From Opisthorchis felineus (taxonomy: Eukaryota > Platyhelminthes > Trematoda > Opisthorchiida > Opisthorchiidae), in the NCBI GenBank assembly GCA_004794785.1, contig SJOL01008668.1:473967-537966 (forward strand): a stretch of DNA of 64,000 nucleotides, written 5' to 3'. Of the stretch, positions 50,921 to 63,115 are shown piece after piece. The notes beneath the pieces were generated by a model. That model did no database searches, was not told the origin of the DNA, and saw only the letters and a program-made list of their open reading frames with translations. A program made the position numbers and the translations under genes. Every line of letters starts with the position of its first letter. Position 1 is the first letter of the stretch.

Positions 50921-51116
50921 GCCAAAAGTTTCTACATCAAAACAAGAACTAAAATCGTCGCAAAGCCCTTGGTCTACTAAAATGGGTAAAAATGAATCAC
51001 TGCTTAGCCAGAATATTCTTGCTTCTAACTATCGCTGTGGTAATACACGCAGATAAGTCCAACGAAACTTCGACAGCTGAATCAGTGCAGACCACGTGCA
51101 CACTTCTCGTCGAATT
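50921..51116 (+). CDS. Candidate first exon of a secreted protein (CDS from 50992)
   Basis: A strong acceptor (ggtatttttcttttag, ending 50920) starts a possible leader exon, or a spliced-leader trans-splicing site as flatworms use. The ATG at 50992 begins a 42-residue frame whose first 20 residues (MNHCLARIFLLLTIAVVIHA) make an excellent signal peptide with an I-H-A cleavage site. The mature start DKSNETSTAES carries an N-glycosylation site. The frame runs into a donor (ATT then GTGAGT at 51117) whose second codon is TGA, so it closes at the splice site in phase 2. The acceptor, start codon, signal peptide and donor together resemble exon 1 of a secreted flatworm protein; no downstream exon could be assigned. 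An alternative frame over the same exon reads 44 codons to a TAA at 51054 and joins the preceding candidate exon in frame. Confidence 0.4.
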
Positions 51117-51959
51117 GTGAGTACTGGATTTCACCCTGCAGCTGAAGTGGTGGTTTACGAAAAATTTGCTCTTTTACTCACGATGCGCAGAAAGCTGTGC
51201 CAGCTCGTAAGGGTAATCACCCCGGTCATCGTCTCTGATGAGCGCAACTAAGTGGGATGAAACACAATGAAAGATTTTACTCAGCATGCCTTTTGTCATT
51301 AGGTCATCAGCTCATTAGCCACCGCATTGCAACACTTATGTAGTAATTTGAACAAATGACAAATCCCACAAATGTTTTGTACGAGAAAAATGCCGTCGCA
51401 CATATAAACAAAAAACGGATACGCTACGAGGTTAGGGAAAAACAAGTGGACGAGAGTGCATCCCCTATTATCGAAGTGCTGCTTACATAATTGATCGTAA
51501 CATTCTCTTGAGAATAGTGTTAATCGCCAGATAGCAATTGACAATAATTTTTTCACGCCAACCTAATGCTGTCAGCTTGTATTGGTGATTGGGCTTCTGT
51601 GCTGCAATAATCATTCGAGCTATACTGGGTGCAACTCAGATCCTAAAGTTTCAACCATGCCAGGAAGGTCAAAAAGAAGCAACCCGACGGATAACACTGA
51701 GTCACCGCATTGTGAGTAATTGAATTATTCGGCGGTTTGAAGTTTAATTTGTACTATCATCTGTGATAGGAGTGTGAAGGCAAAAAAACTTTTCTTTCGG
51801 GCGACCGGCATGTACATCTTTACGGAATCAGTGATACTACCATCCCCAAATAAAGGACGGATTAGAAAATGTTAGCCCTAAAAACCGCACACTCCTACCA
51901 TCCAACGGTTTACCGTGATTAGCAGTGCATTATTCAATATGGTCAAAATGCTTTAAAAA
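51117..51959. other. Stretch without recognised genes
   Basis: A minus-strand frame (51299-51556) with several Cys but no motif. A short plus-strand ATG frame at 51657 (MPGRSKRSNPTDNTESPH) ends at another GTGAGT donor-like site near 51711. No exon continuing the signal-peptide exon in phase could be identified. Confidence 0.3.
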
Positions 51960-52384
51960 AAGAGTCCGTTGCTGCCCGGAGGGCACCTGCTGTGTGCGGC
52001 CGCATTAAGAAAAAGACAGTAGTGCCTTACTCCCTTTGACCTCTGGCTTGGCCGGCCACCTGCAACCAAGTGAGTCAGGCTATTGAGTCGGCTCCTGGAA
52101 GTGTCCCTCGAGAAACCCTAACAACCGCTGCATCACGGTTCAGACTTTTGAGTCAGAGGCTAGAGGCAGGGTCCGCAAAGACAAAAACCCTATGTCCTCC
52201 CGCTACCTTGAGTGTAAATTTGGAGACAAAGGCTCAACTAAAACCTCGTCTTTGGTTTGGACAACTGAGAAGTATCATTAGCCTTCTCCCACACCTCCTC
52301 CGAACCCATCGAACGATGTCCATCTGCCAGTCATCTAGCCATTATTCCGCGCCTACACAGTCACCCAGAGGAATAAACCAAAAT

Positions 52385-53193
52385 AATCGCTTACTGACCT
52401 CAGAAGATCTGATGTACGTTGCATCTTTCGATGTCCGTACTCTACGTCAAATTGTAAAACATATATGTCTTGCTGAAACCTTGATTTCTATCTTTTTGTC
52501 GATGTGTGACTCTGAAGCATGTAAACTAGAACCCACTTCGGCAGTGTACCTCAAGCCGCTTATTAAGAGCAAAGATACTCCATGTTTCACTCTTCACTCA
52601 TCCGGCGCAATGGCTCGGGGTATCTACGGAGTGAGTGTTTCACTAAGCACCTTGGCTGAAGGCACTTTACTGGACTGAATCACAGTAAATAACTCTCTAC
52701 GATATATGATTGGCTAGTTTAATTAAGTTCAAATGATGCTGACGCATAAACATTGTCCATTTGTTGTATCAGTATAGGCCCCAGCGGATGACAGTTATGA
52801 GACTGAGACGGACGGGTTTCATCAAGATCTGTCGCAACTGCTTCGATCAGCAAGAGGGACGGCTTTAGTAATCCTGCCTGGTGGTATGAACGCGTGTTGT
52901 AGGACTAAATCCGGAAGAAGCGAAATTAGGTGGTATGTTTAAAGTCGACGCTCAGCGTGTGGATAATAGGGTGCTGACGCCTCAGTTGTGTGTAGATCAC
53001 CGTCTATTCCTGGTCAGTACGTGATTCCAAGACAAACGCCCCATCGAGTTAGTTGTAGGCCAGTCATGTCAGTTTGATCACGTGGCTCTCAGTTACCGAT
53101 GGAGAGCGTCAGTTACAGCTTGTCGTTCATTCTGGAGTACGCAACTTGACTCTGATCATGCTAGTTTGCGAACCCGGTTATCACGTCGTTTTC
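52385..53193 (+). pseudogene. LINE endonuclease domain, broken
   Basis: APE-like endonuclease that would nick target DNA for retrotransposition. The domain opens with YVASFDVRTLRQI (usual form ASFNVRTL, the catalytic Asn changed to Asp), and continues to GVSVSLSTLAEGTLLD, where a TGA stands where the family has Trp (52677-52679); the reading then resumes in the same frame. Further on, in shifted frames, come APADDSYETETDGFHQDLSQ, LVILPGGMNA (catalytic GDxNA with the Asp lost), EEAKLGGMFKVDAQRVDN, LCVDHRLFLVST and finally LSYRWRASVTACRSFWST with the conserved SDHA at ~53146. Two catalytic positions plus stop and frameshifts are damaged. Confidence 0.8.
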
Positions 53194-53219
53194 TATCAAC
53201 ATTAGGCGTTTCAAAGCAG

Positions 53220-53525
53220 AGCAGTTTCAATCTTGAATTTCGACAAGTTTCAGTAGCTCAGGAGTATCGAGTTAATCTGGATGGGATGTTACTGGAAACA
53301 CGGTCACGCGGACGACGAAGATTGCTCACAGATATTGAGGATGCGGACGACATTGCTCTCCTTGTTTCGGATCCTTCCCAAATGCAAACGATTTTAAGTA
53401 ACCTAAATAACTTTGCTGCACAGTTTGGCGTACGCCTCACACCAATAAAGTGTAGAGTGGTGCTACTAGACTGGATGGGGCCAAACTCAACTTCTTGCTT
53501 TAAGACGTGCCAATCGACGTGTTAG
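53220..53525 (+). pseudogene. LINE RT fragment (ADD block and thumb start)
   Basis: Follows directly on the endonuclease end in one open frame (53082-53525), showing that the RT front half was deleted in frame. The frame contains RRRLLTDIEDADDIALLVSD, the palm C catalytic block (normally YADDI), followed by NLNNFAAQFGVRLTPIKC and LLDW, typical of the segment after the ADD block. A stop at 53523 ends the frame. Confidence 0.8.
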
Positions 53526-54141
53526 ACTACTTTTTTTCCTGGGCATTTGTACACGTTCTGGTTGACTGGCTGAGCTGAGATTACTTTGTGAATCAGGAAG
53601 GCCATGGAAGCTCTTCCCAAACTACGACAACTATGCCGCTGATGTGACATCAGTTTGTCGGTCAAGAGCACAGTTCACATTGTCGCAGTGCGCAGTGGAT
53701 CAGTAATTGTGTCTCTACGCCCAGAGGGAATACGAAATCTGTCGATGTTTTAACGATCGGTGTACCCAAAGCACTGGTCTTGTCTGGTGGGCACATTATA
53801 TTAATCCTGCTGAGGTACGCCTGATGGTCCTAGGAAGAAGGAACTCTCCCGCGATAGATGAAGTACTCACACTTCATAGGTTAAGATATGTACTGTGGAA
53901 GCCAGAAGACCGTCTGCCTCGCAGAGTTCTTGTTGCGCAGCCCTGTGTTGTATGGAAGCGACCAAAAGGTGAGCGGTGTATGACCTGGCAACGAACTATG
54001 AAAATGCTAACCAGTAAACTTAGGCGGGCCGACAACTGCCGTCTCCCTGGATGGGGACCCCGAGAATTAACTCACCAATGGCTAAGGACACTGGTAGAAA
54101 TGGCTCAATCGCGCATCAAAACTATCGCCTTCAGTGCGTAG
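53526..54141 (+). pseudogene. LINE C-terminal region fragment
   Basis: The first 180 bases are frameshifted and only faintly readable (a KxRLAFxxLRHL-like block near 53605-53640). From 53707 one frame runs to the element's stop at 54139-54141 and includes AEVRLMVLGRRNSPAIDEV, LHRLRYV, DRLPRRVL and finally CRLPGWGPRELTHQWLRTLV, the hallmark end of this LINE type in flatworms. Confidence 0.8.
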
Positions 54142-57100
54142 CTGTCCAGTTCTCGAACTAATCAAACATTCAATTGCCTCCAAGGCTCGGCTGTATGACC
54201 CACACTCTCCTACCTTCTGGTGATTGAAACTGTAGCAGCTGGAACCAGTGTGCTTATGATACACCGTTTATAGCTGATTCATTGAATTGAACTGATCTGA
54301 TTCCGACAACCTGCTCAAGAATTTCAGTCAGTTGTTTTTCCGAGAAGATCTTGTCGCGGCTGAAAAACAGCAACAATTCATTTACTTGAACGAAATTTTC
54401 CCGTTGTGGTTAAGCATTGAGTTTATCCGTAACGAAATCAGCAAGTAAATGCTTCAAAAATTTGAACACTGTGCATTTAATTGAATAGAGGGATATACTG
54501 ATTAGTACTTGAGGAATTGAGTGGTCATATTGTCTAGGGTTTAGATCACCTCGAAAAACTTCTCGCAGACCAAAACGCTGATTAGGAAAACATTGTCTGC
54601 TCCAAATGACACAAACAAAATAAATGCTTCAAAAGCCAGTCCACAAATTTTATCGCCCTGCTCTTTCCATCGCAACCTTTGAATTTCGACAGCTTCACAA
54701 GCGAACCTAAGGTACTGTAACAGAAATGTAGGTCAAATATATAATGTCTACCGAAGCAAGGATTTACGAGACTTCAGAGTGTTCTCTGTTTTTTGTAAGA
54801 GTTTCTTGCAACATAATGTGGTAATGACCAGCCCAGATGAGGTTCACTCTTCTAGTGATTCCACATGTACGGCATACGACACCACTGAGATCCAGACTAG
54901 CATGAACCGTCGAATAATATTTCGGTCGAGTTAGATCTGTTTCCCTGTAATCACTAAAGTCGCACCTGTTTGCTACAATTAGATGCTTGTGCCATTTCTT
55001 GCCCTGAGTAACGGGTCTTGGTCCAACCAAAATCCCATCCGCCATGATCTAAAGAATTTGTAGTAACTTTGTGGCTAAAGAAGACGCGCATCATTTTTAG
55101 CTAGTTCACAAACGCTTTCAAAAGTTTCACCCAATCCATTATGATATGCTCTGAAATTCAAGAAACAATTTTCAGGTAAACCAGGCGCAAGTTTTCCGTT
55201 CTCTTCCACGTCATTTTTGCGCCAGCCTTAAGCCGTACGTCTATAAACGCTAAGTGTTTTTTACAGTTGTTTTGACAAATGAAATTTTAGCAACCTGATT
55301 CAGGTTAGGGGTATTTCATCACCCCTTAATGTATGCACCCGGTTATCCAAACTGGAATTTAAGACTTGTTCATGTTAGCGCTTTACTTGAGAGCTCATTT
55401 TCTAGTGCTGGCATTTTGTTTCCCCAGGGTTTATTACAGCTTAACTCGACGAAATACAATATGAATTACGCTCATCTGCTGGAACATTGACCAACAGACG
55501 TAGACGTGAATCCAGAGATCCTGCTCGATTCCTCCCACAATGCATGTGACTATTTTGGATAAAATAATCTGTATACAACACACTTTTAAAATAGCTAAAT
55601 TTAGAATGATCCTTCAGGACAGTGACCCTTTTGGGTGCTGGAATACTGCACCTAAATTGAGGTAGAAAAGTGGATCAGACTTTTTGAGTAGTTTACTATT
55701 CACGAAATCATCGGCAAAGTTTATGAGAATACTTTAGGTGAATAAATACTATTCGCAGAGAACAGGATTTAATCTGTCTCTCACTATTTCATACATGACT
55801 TCTCACGTCGTGTGTTTCTTATGCAACTTAGAATAGGAATCTATGCTCTATCCTGAAAATCAAACTACGTTATTATTTTCTATCGTAAGATGTCGACAAT
55901 TGCAACCTGCTTTCACTTCTACCTTCACAAACGACTCAGTTGTACCACTAGGCAATTATAGCTCTAGAGGTTTTCCCGGAAATGCATTACCAGTTTGTTC
56001 TTGAAGTACAGTAGTAACTTCTAGCGACAATGATTATTTTCTATCGAATCAAACATCCTCTGTTAAGAAAAAAGCTGCTTTTCCCACGTTATTACTGCAT
56101 TGCAGTAGACTATCTGTGGTTTTGTTGTCTAATCTATTGACGCTAAAGAGAAAAAATTTACCGGCCCAGAAAACGACCAAATTCGAGTTAATTTGTGGTC
56201 ACCTGTATGTGGCGTGATCCGCCTTATTGCTAGGATTTTCACATACTGCTTGTTCTGATTACACTCAGAATATTCCGAAGTGAAATGGGACTTTACAAAG
56301 CTTGGAATTCCAGAATATTTAAAAGCCTAGTCAGACAAAATCTAAACGTTATACGGACGCTGCTAGGAACTTGAGCATGAATGAGAAAAAGAAAGACTAA
56401 TGATGGTTTGTAAATACCTCACTTACGAGCCGAAAATCAATTTGCATCAAGCGGGAGCTGATCGCTATTAGAAATATGGTCAACACGTTCTTGGCAATCA
56501 GAAGTTTTCAGGGATCATATGACTGATGGTATTTTTGTGAATGAAAAATTTTCTGCACTGGGCTGGTAAAAAACCGTCCCAACAATGGATGGCGGCATGA
56601 TCCAACGAAAAATTTACTGGTTTGTAAAACGGAAGCCCCCCAGTTGTGTGCGAGAGACGCAGTTTTACAGTAGGATAAGTGAGAGCTTCTTGTGTCGTTA
56701 ATACTCACTCAGATGTTTATTTGTCACCTTCACACAGTGAAAGCGATACGAAGATTTTCTTCACCGATCCACAGGACTAGCGTGTCTAAAATTAGTGTAC
56801 GTAGCAATAAACTGGTTTGTCTGGCCATCTGCTAATAAATTCTACCGTAGATGCTCTTTTTTCTGCCTTATGGTACGTAAGTCGCATAATTCTAGCTGTG
56901 CAAAATGGGGATCTTACCATGCCAGACTTTAAGTCATTCGCTGAAAACGGGAAAACTTCAGGCACTGATCACCTTAAGTAGTCGTGTGATGAACTGAACC
57001 TTGTAAATTTCAGTTCGCATACTTATGTCAAAGTAATGTTATTCCACTAAGTACTCGAAAGTTGATATGAAGAAGAACCATTATTCTGGCAAATATAGTC

Positions 57101-58119
57101 ATTTGCATATCAATTTGAGGACTCAACTAAACCTCTCGTTTATGATATTCTTCATCTCAATGTGCTGCACAAAGGTCGCCTCATCTTTCAGTTGGTATGA
57201 CATTCGAGTTATTGCAGGATATTTTCATAAAGTAAACTGTTCACAAGGTTGCTGAAAACCATGATGTTAAGAGAAGCACGGAGAAGTATTCAGCGGCGGC
57301 GATAATAACGTTAGTGATTCCCTGACGATTAAGTAACTAGGCTGGAGAGATATTTTATCAGCCGCTTACAGCCCAAAGCTGCCGGAAATCTGCCTACCAT
57401 TACTGGCTCTAATAGACCTCTCAAAGCAACACCGCTAATGTGAACGTATTGCTCCTCGAACTCAAGATGAATGTTTGCAGTGCACTTAAGAACCACGTGT
57501 TCGACGTATTCAATGGATATTCAACAAATATCAGTCTTGTTTCATTCAGTAGGGTAAAACGGAATTTGTATATCACATAGAAGTGTACACTGGTAAAGCC
57601 AGGTATCCCATAGATGGAACAATTTTATCGGCAACTCACCAGGAGTTTCCAAGTTTGTTAACTCGAATAATTTTTCAGGCTATGCGAAGATTAACTTGCG
57701 CAAACTAGGAACAAATCTAAACCAACCAATGGGTGGTTTTTTTACGCTGAATTTATAAAAACTAGAACTCTGTCCAATCGTTTATCATCTCTGTGTATTT
57801 TATTAGCACGAGTATGCATGGTGTTTTCGTTTGTATCGGTTTCATCTACGGGTATTTATCAGAAGGTAGCTGCAAAATTTGATGCCTTTAGGTCATTTGT
57901 TCTTATGTCAGGTGGTTCACGCCAGTAAACTATCCATTCTGAAGGTAATCGACTGGAACATTTCTCTTCATGTTCAACGTGTAAGCATATAGTTCCGTAA
58001 CAACCACACTTAGGACTTTATTCGGCTAAATCAACATTACTTACAAAATCGAAAAAATATGGAAAATGTTGTTTTTTTGTATGATATCACTCTCAAATAT
58101 CCGTTGGATATTTCCCCAG
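54142..58119. other. LINE 3' UTR, then stretch without recognised genes
   Basis: The first ~160 bp belong to LINE copy B. Beyond 54300 only isolated frames are present (54764-55045 and 56508-56708 minus, 57067-57255 plus), without motif; 55046-56507 has no frame of 60 codons on either strand. Confidence 0.4.
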
Positions 58120-58166
58120 TTAAACAACATATTGTACGTAAGTGAACATACACACTTATTTCAAAG

Positions 58167-58266
58167 CTCACTACGCAGAAGTCGGGATATCATCTTTTCA
58201 ACTGAAACCTATGACGACCTGTGTGCAACACAGTCCTTCATAGGATACTACAAACGAGGACTTCTA
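58167..58266 (+). CDS. Candidate 100-nt exon of unknown function
   Basis: Lies between an acceptor-like site (cacttatttcaaag) and a consensus donor (CTA then GTAAGT at 58267), open throughout. The peptide is SLRRSRDIIFSTETYDDLCA then TQSFIGYYKRGLL. An 18-nt open segment just upstream (58120-58137) is itself flanked by ttccccag and GTAAGT. No family recognised. Confidence 0.27.
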
Positions 58267-59262
58267 GTAAGTTTCTTTGAGGTGTCCCGTCAACGAAAAG
58301 TTGATTTGCCCGAATCATTAGTTCGCTAAGTAATGCACTGAATCCAGTTTTGCAGTTTCCAGTCACTCATTTTCTCATGAACCGTGGAATTAAAATGCCT
58401 GTGTATAAATACCACCCTTTAAGAAAGGTCCCTAGATTTCTTCGTTTTAATTAATGTTTGCAGAAAATGTCAACATGAAGTCATAAAAAATCAAACCAGA
58501 CATAAGATATTTTGCCTTAGCGACGTTATTTATTAGCGCTTGGCTAGATAGCACTATCAGCTTTCAGAGGATTAGGCATGGTGGCTGCTCTGAAAAAAAA
58601 AACAAGAAAATAACACAAGCCAGCTCCGTAAAAAAGACGCTATGTGGCTAGTGACCCTGCGAAATTTTTAAAGACGGACCGATTGGGTACTTAATTCGGG
58701 GCTTGGTTGTACTTGCTCGTCGTAAACGTACTGTTCACTAAAGTCTATCCTTGGCAGTAAAACCCTGTTTACGCCTGTCACAACTAATTTAACCATAGCA
58801 TGCTTCCCCACAATTTCGCGTCTTTACACCGGTTTGCGCCTTGAACTGGCGAGAATTTTACGGTCGTCTATCCTCAACGTGCCAATATTCCCTTTAATTG
58901 GTTTCTGCATAGCGCAGTCCTGACAACACACCTCAGAATATATTTTAATTTCGCGAATGTGTTGGCCATTAATAATGGGTGTTACTGCTTCCCTATCACC
59001 TAACTTTGAAATACTGTCTCCGGTTCAGTTTGCTGGGATTCTCCTACAGCTCCATTTAAATGATGGGAAATTGCTCGAAAGTTTCCATCGTTTAGGCATG
59101 TAAATGTTCCACCTCCGTCAAGTGTTGCAAATAAAAATCGAGCAATCTGCAAATCCTAAACTGTCAGCTCAGGCCATAATTTATTCTAATATTAGCGTTC
59201 CTAGCGGTTTCGGAAAAGTAAACCAACAACCACGTGTTTCATCATGTTTTTCAAATTCTCAG
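58267..59262. other. Stretch without recognised genes
   Basis: No frame of note between the two exon candidates, except the beginning of the frame that contains the second one (from 59104). Confidence 0.3.
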
Positions 59263-59343
59263 GCCCATAAGCTGGCAATAACGAAATTCGTGAACTTGTC
59301 CACCAAAACAATATGGCCATGTTTAATATATAGATTCATTCAT
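59263..59343 (+). CDS. Candidate 81-nt symmetric exon
   Basis: Bounded by a pyrimidine-rich acceptor (tgtttttcaaattctcag) and a consensus donor (CAT then GTAAGTG at 59344). It is 27 codons with both ends in phase 0, in phase with the end of the candidate at 58167-58266. The peptide includes HKLAITKFVNLSTKTIWPC. No family recognised; phase compatibility is the only reason to link the two. Confidence 0.25.
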
Positions 59344-60429
59344 GTAAGTGAAACCAGTCAAAGCTGAATAGCCGAGAATAGTTATACAGCTGTTTCATCA
59401 TTATGGGATTGATGCCATTTAGGCGCTGAAATAGCCAAAAATTCCCACAACTCAAAACCGATGAATCACGTATAGCAAAGATGGATGAATAAGTTGCATC
59501 CAACTGAGAAGTCCTTATTCTTGGAGCCAGGTAACACGTAACCACGTGATGTGGATTACGTGATTTTTTGCGTTAATGAGTCCCAACAACAGCACTACAT
59601 CTGAAATTAAAAATTACGAAATCTCCTCATACCACTAACAAAATATGCTAATTATCATTTAAGTGCTGACGCCACAAAAGCCTCGTAGCTCTAAAACACC
59701 AATTGAAACATATCACTTGATTTAGCTAGTCATTGAAACCGCCAACAAAACACGTAACCTGTGATAAACCAGCCAAAACGTCAGATTTTCAATCGGCGTA
59801 GGTCAGTAAATGCATCCAGATATAGACAAAATGCCCGACGTAAACGGACAGCAATACGATGTTTTTAGGTTTGCCATTCTCAGCAAATTGTTGGTTATGT
59901 TGCTAATAAACTTATCTTAAAATTCATACGTTTGTAATCATCTCACCATAGCTTATCTGCTTATCTGCTTTCTGAACAAGTTTACATGATGCTACTCTTC
60001 ACCGCATCCTCCTGAGTTATATTTTTATTTATGAGGCTAACATTCCCGATTTCACTAGATTCACAGGTTGGATGACCAGGTTTTTTCCGATTACCTGTAA
60101 CAGTCTTAGAGGCTTGGTATAAGTGCACGAAAGCTGTTGGGGGTGGTAATGTGTAGCATAAATCTCGCAAAATATTCCCAGCTTTTTTTGGTAATGCAGT
60201 ACGCTTCCGAGTACCCGTTTTCCATCTTTCGGTGTACCTCACCTTTAAAATTGTTATTTCTATCTTAAGCATCCTAAATGTTCAGAGTTTCTTCGTCTAC
60301 ATAGATTGAGCACACGAATGACCCTAGCCATCACGAAGGATCAGTAAAGTTGGATGCAGTTTTCCGGAGGCCGGTTTTTACCATGCCCGCGATGGATTAA
60401 CTTAAGGAACTTGGGGTCTAAGCACTTTG
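59344..60429. other. Stretch without recognised genes
   Basis: A Lys-rich minus-strand frame at 59982-60272 contains a good donor-like site (AAAG then GTGAGG near 60243) but no convincing acceptor; nothing else seen. Confidence 0.3.
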
Positions 60430-60545
60430 TTCGCAGAACCTCCTACAGTACACGGCGAAAATAGGGGTACAGGATTTGAATTCAAACTGCATGCTGAAAG
60501 ACGTATTCGGTAACGGACAATTGGGAACCTAACCACTTTCATACA
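60430..60545 (-). mobile_element. Degenerate tRNA-like SINE copy
   Basis: On the minus strand an A-box-like string (gtggttaggttccc, complement of 60523-60536) precedes a degenerate B box (agtttgaattcaaatcc, complement of 60472-60488) at normal spacing. No cloverleaf. Confidence 0.42.
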
Positions 60546-62917
60546 ATTTACTCACAAACGTTTGGCTGCACAGTCGCACGAGCAATAAATAATGTCTCAC
60601 CTTTGCCTGTCGGTTAACAGCCTGGCAGAAAAATGTAGCAGGTATGTGGGTGGGTCTAAGAGCATAGCTCTAGCCTTATTGGGATAGTTACTTGCTCGCG
60701 ATGACTTCCTTAAAAATTTTATTATCACGCGGCCAAAATGTCAGGAAAAAACCGGCCTGGTTAATTAAAAATAACACCTGTAACAACATTACTAATTGTC
60801 AGAGGTAATGAGCGTCCCGAAAAAAGACGTATCCCCGAACATAACGGTCATTTAGCATTAGGAGATGGAATAATATATAGCTTAGAAAATCCGCAGTACA
60901 GATCACGCCCGGAAAGATCTTTTGAACAGCCAGTTCATCACTATTCACATCGTGGGCACTACGAACGTCTTACTTCGTTGAACAATCTTCAAGTTAATCT
61001 ATATGCTGTTGTTGGTGTCTGATATCAGAAGCAGAGTGTGAGGATAAGCTGTTGGGTATTTTGACGCCCAAGAGTATGTTTGTTGAGTTCTTAACTATAT
61101 TTGTCATGAATAAATCGTAGTTCTGTAAGCTACAAACATTTATTCCATCAGCATTCTTACCGGATTTGGAAGTTACTCAACCCCTCCAATTGCAGGTCTG
61201 TTTGGGATATTTCTGAAATTCGTAGGTCTTATGTCTTAGCATGCCCTGTTAAAACTACGGTAAGTGGAAACAGCCGGTGGTACAATTACTCCTCTTACTC
61301 AAGAGATGTCTGAAATCCATTGATTCTTTGAAAAATGCCTCCCAATACCTCGTCCAAAAGGAGACAACCAAACACAAGCACTGCAAGTTTTTCACCCCAT
61401 AACCTTTGACGCTATGCAGAAGACGAATCCATGTGGAATTTCATATATGATTTATATCGTCATCAAAAGTGCAAAAAGCTCGCGTGGTTTATCCCATATT
61501 TAAGCGATTTTAACATATCCGGGCGAGATTGGTGCAAAAGTCGACGATGAGTTCACGAGTATAAAATACGATGTTGTTCTATATAGTTGTTCAATGCTGC
61601 ATGCGGTGTACAAAGACCACGGTAAAGTGCAAGTTATTTTTAACGTAGTAGTAAACGGAACGGTAGCCCGAAATCTTAAGACCTGCGCTCCTGGCCACCG
61701 ATGCGTGCGGAAAAATGCCTGGGTACAGCAACAGCAATCCGATTAACTACAAAAAGATATGCATTCAAAATTTCCATCGATGCGGAAAAGCATGCCACAA
61801 TATTTATAAACCACAAGGACAACTACTGACTCCCTGACATTTTTTTGCCCTAATTGGTGGGTATTTTTTAAACCATCATACGTGCATGTATGAATTCACT
61901 CTGATCTACGTGCACCAGTGACAGACCTGATTGCTGTCGGTTACTGGTGATGAATATTTTGAGTAAGATGAATTAATCAAACTTGATACTGTGTTAACCA
62001 TATGGAAGTACCGCATCAGCGGTAGCACAATGTACACGTGGACGGCAGATGAGCAGATGAAGGTTGATGCTTCGCATCATCCCATGAGATGGAGCAACAG
62101 ATGTTAGACTTGATGCAGCTACCAAACGTCCAACGAAGTTGTAATTTCAAGATTCGATAAGCGTTAACTTCTACGCGATGGTCTATGACTGCCCCCCCAT
62201 GGAAAAGTCCAATTACTCAATAATAATAATATGTGCCTGAAAAATTCAAGAGATGAATTTACTATGGATAGCACTGTCGTTAAGTCGCTTTTTATGGGCT
62301 GAAATTGATGGATAGATGCATGACGCCAAATAAATCGCTACTGGGACTTCCGTTCAAGCCTTAGTCGGCGCGTTATGTCATCCACTGTAACACATTTTCA
62401 TGGGGATCATGAAAAGTGATCATATTTGACCACGGTTGAATAAGAACCTTTAAGTTAGGAAAAGGCGAATTTGACTTCGTCAGGTTGTTAACTGCAATGT
62501 TTTAAAACAGCAGAATGCATGTATTTACACATCATTATCAGTGTGTAATTCTGAGCAGTTCTGACTGGCAGACGAAACTATTAAGACCGCACTTGTCATC
62601 AACCCCTAGAGTGTAGCGCTGTTTAGGTGCGGATTCAGCTGACTGTTGACATACGTATATACATACACATATGGTCATTTGGAAATATAGAAAACTGCCT
62701 TCTTGAATGATCTTCAAATGACTGAGCATCCTGTATACGAAGAATTTTCGGAAAATCGGTACCTCACAAATGAGATAATCGAAAATAACTGGAAAAGTTT
62801 CTCGAAAGTATTCTCGTCTAAAGGGTTGTTTCCCTCATCCTCCAGGGAATTCGCATTTTTGAAGGACAAATTTATTTAAAGCGTCATCTTTTCGCTGGGT
62901 TATCTGCGGGTTTATCA
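60546..62917. other. Stretch without recognised genes
   Basis: Nearly free of frames of 60 codons (one at 62538-62729, minus). No repeat, RNA gene or promoter recognised. Confidence 0.4.
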
Positions 62918-63115
62918 TTATTTACGATTTTGTTCTGAAAGACTGTTATTTATCGCGAATTCTGTTGCCACTTTTGCAGTGCAAAACCCGACTAATATAG
63001 TGAATAAACAGGCAAACAAAAAACGCCGCTCTTCTGGTGTGGACCTGCGATTTCCCAGCTGACGGATTAAAAGACAATGATTAATCCACGAATCTTCCAA
63101 GTAAGCCTTTGTCAT
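62918..63115 (-). CDS. Candidate exon with one membrane segment
   Basis: Minus-strand frame of 65 codons from ATG 63115 to TAA. A strong acceptor (cattgtcttttaatccgtcag) falls inside it, so the true exon may be 62926-63058 (133 nt, phase 0 start), ending at a weak donor (AATC then GTAAAT). The encoded stretch has a basic lead (RRSTPEERR), one hydrophobic segment (FLFACLFTILVGFCTA) and a polar follow-on with an N-glycosylation site (NNS). This is the layout of a type II membrane protein N-terminus, such as those preceding M13-type peptidase domains, but nothing in the sequence proves a family. Confidence 0.35.
   Translation of the reverse strand: MTKAYLEDSWINHCLLIRQLGNRRSTPEERRFLFACLFTILVGFCTAKVATEFAINNSLSEQNRK

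Larger units (their letters stand above)
51960..54300 (+). mobile_element. Truncated APE-type LINE (copy B)
   Basis: Non-LTR retrotransposon, different family from copy A. In order: a GC-richer 5' leader (51960-52384), endonuclease domain (52385-53193), a small part of the RT (53220-53520), C-terminal region (53690-54141) and 3' UTR to about 54300. The RT finger, palm A and palm B blocks expected between endonuclease and the ADD block are missing, a deletion I estimate at over 1 kb. No poly-A tail or target-site duplication was identified. Stops and frameshifts make it inactive. Confidence 0.8.

Noticed and set aside
56508..56708. Minus-strand frame with a faint sense of familiarity
   Set aside because: I could not name a family or find splice signals; the apparent ACTGGG end repeats do not extend into real arms.
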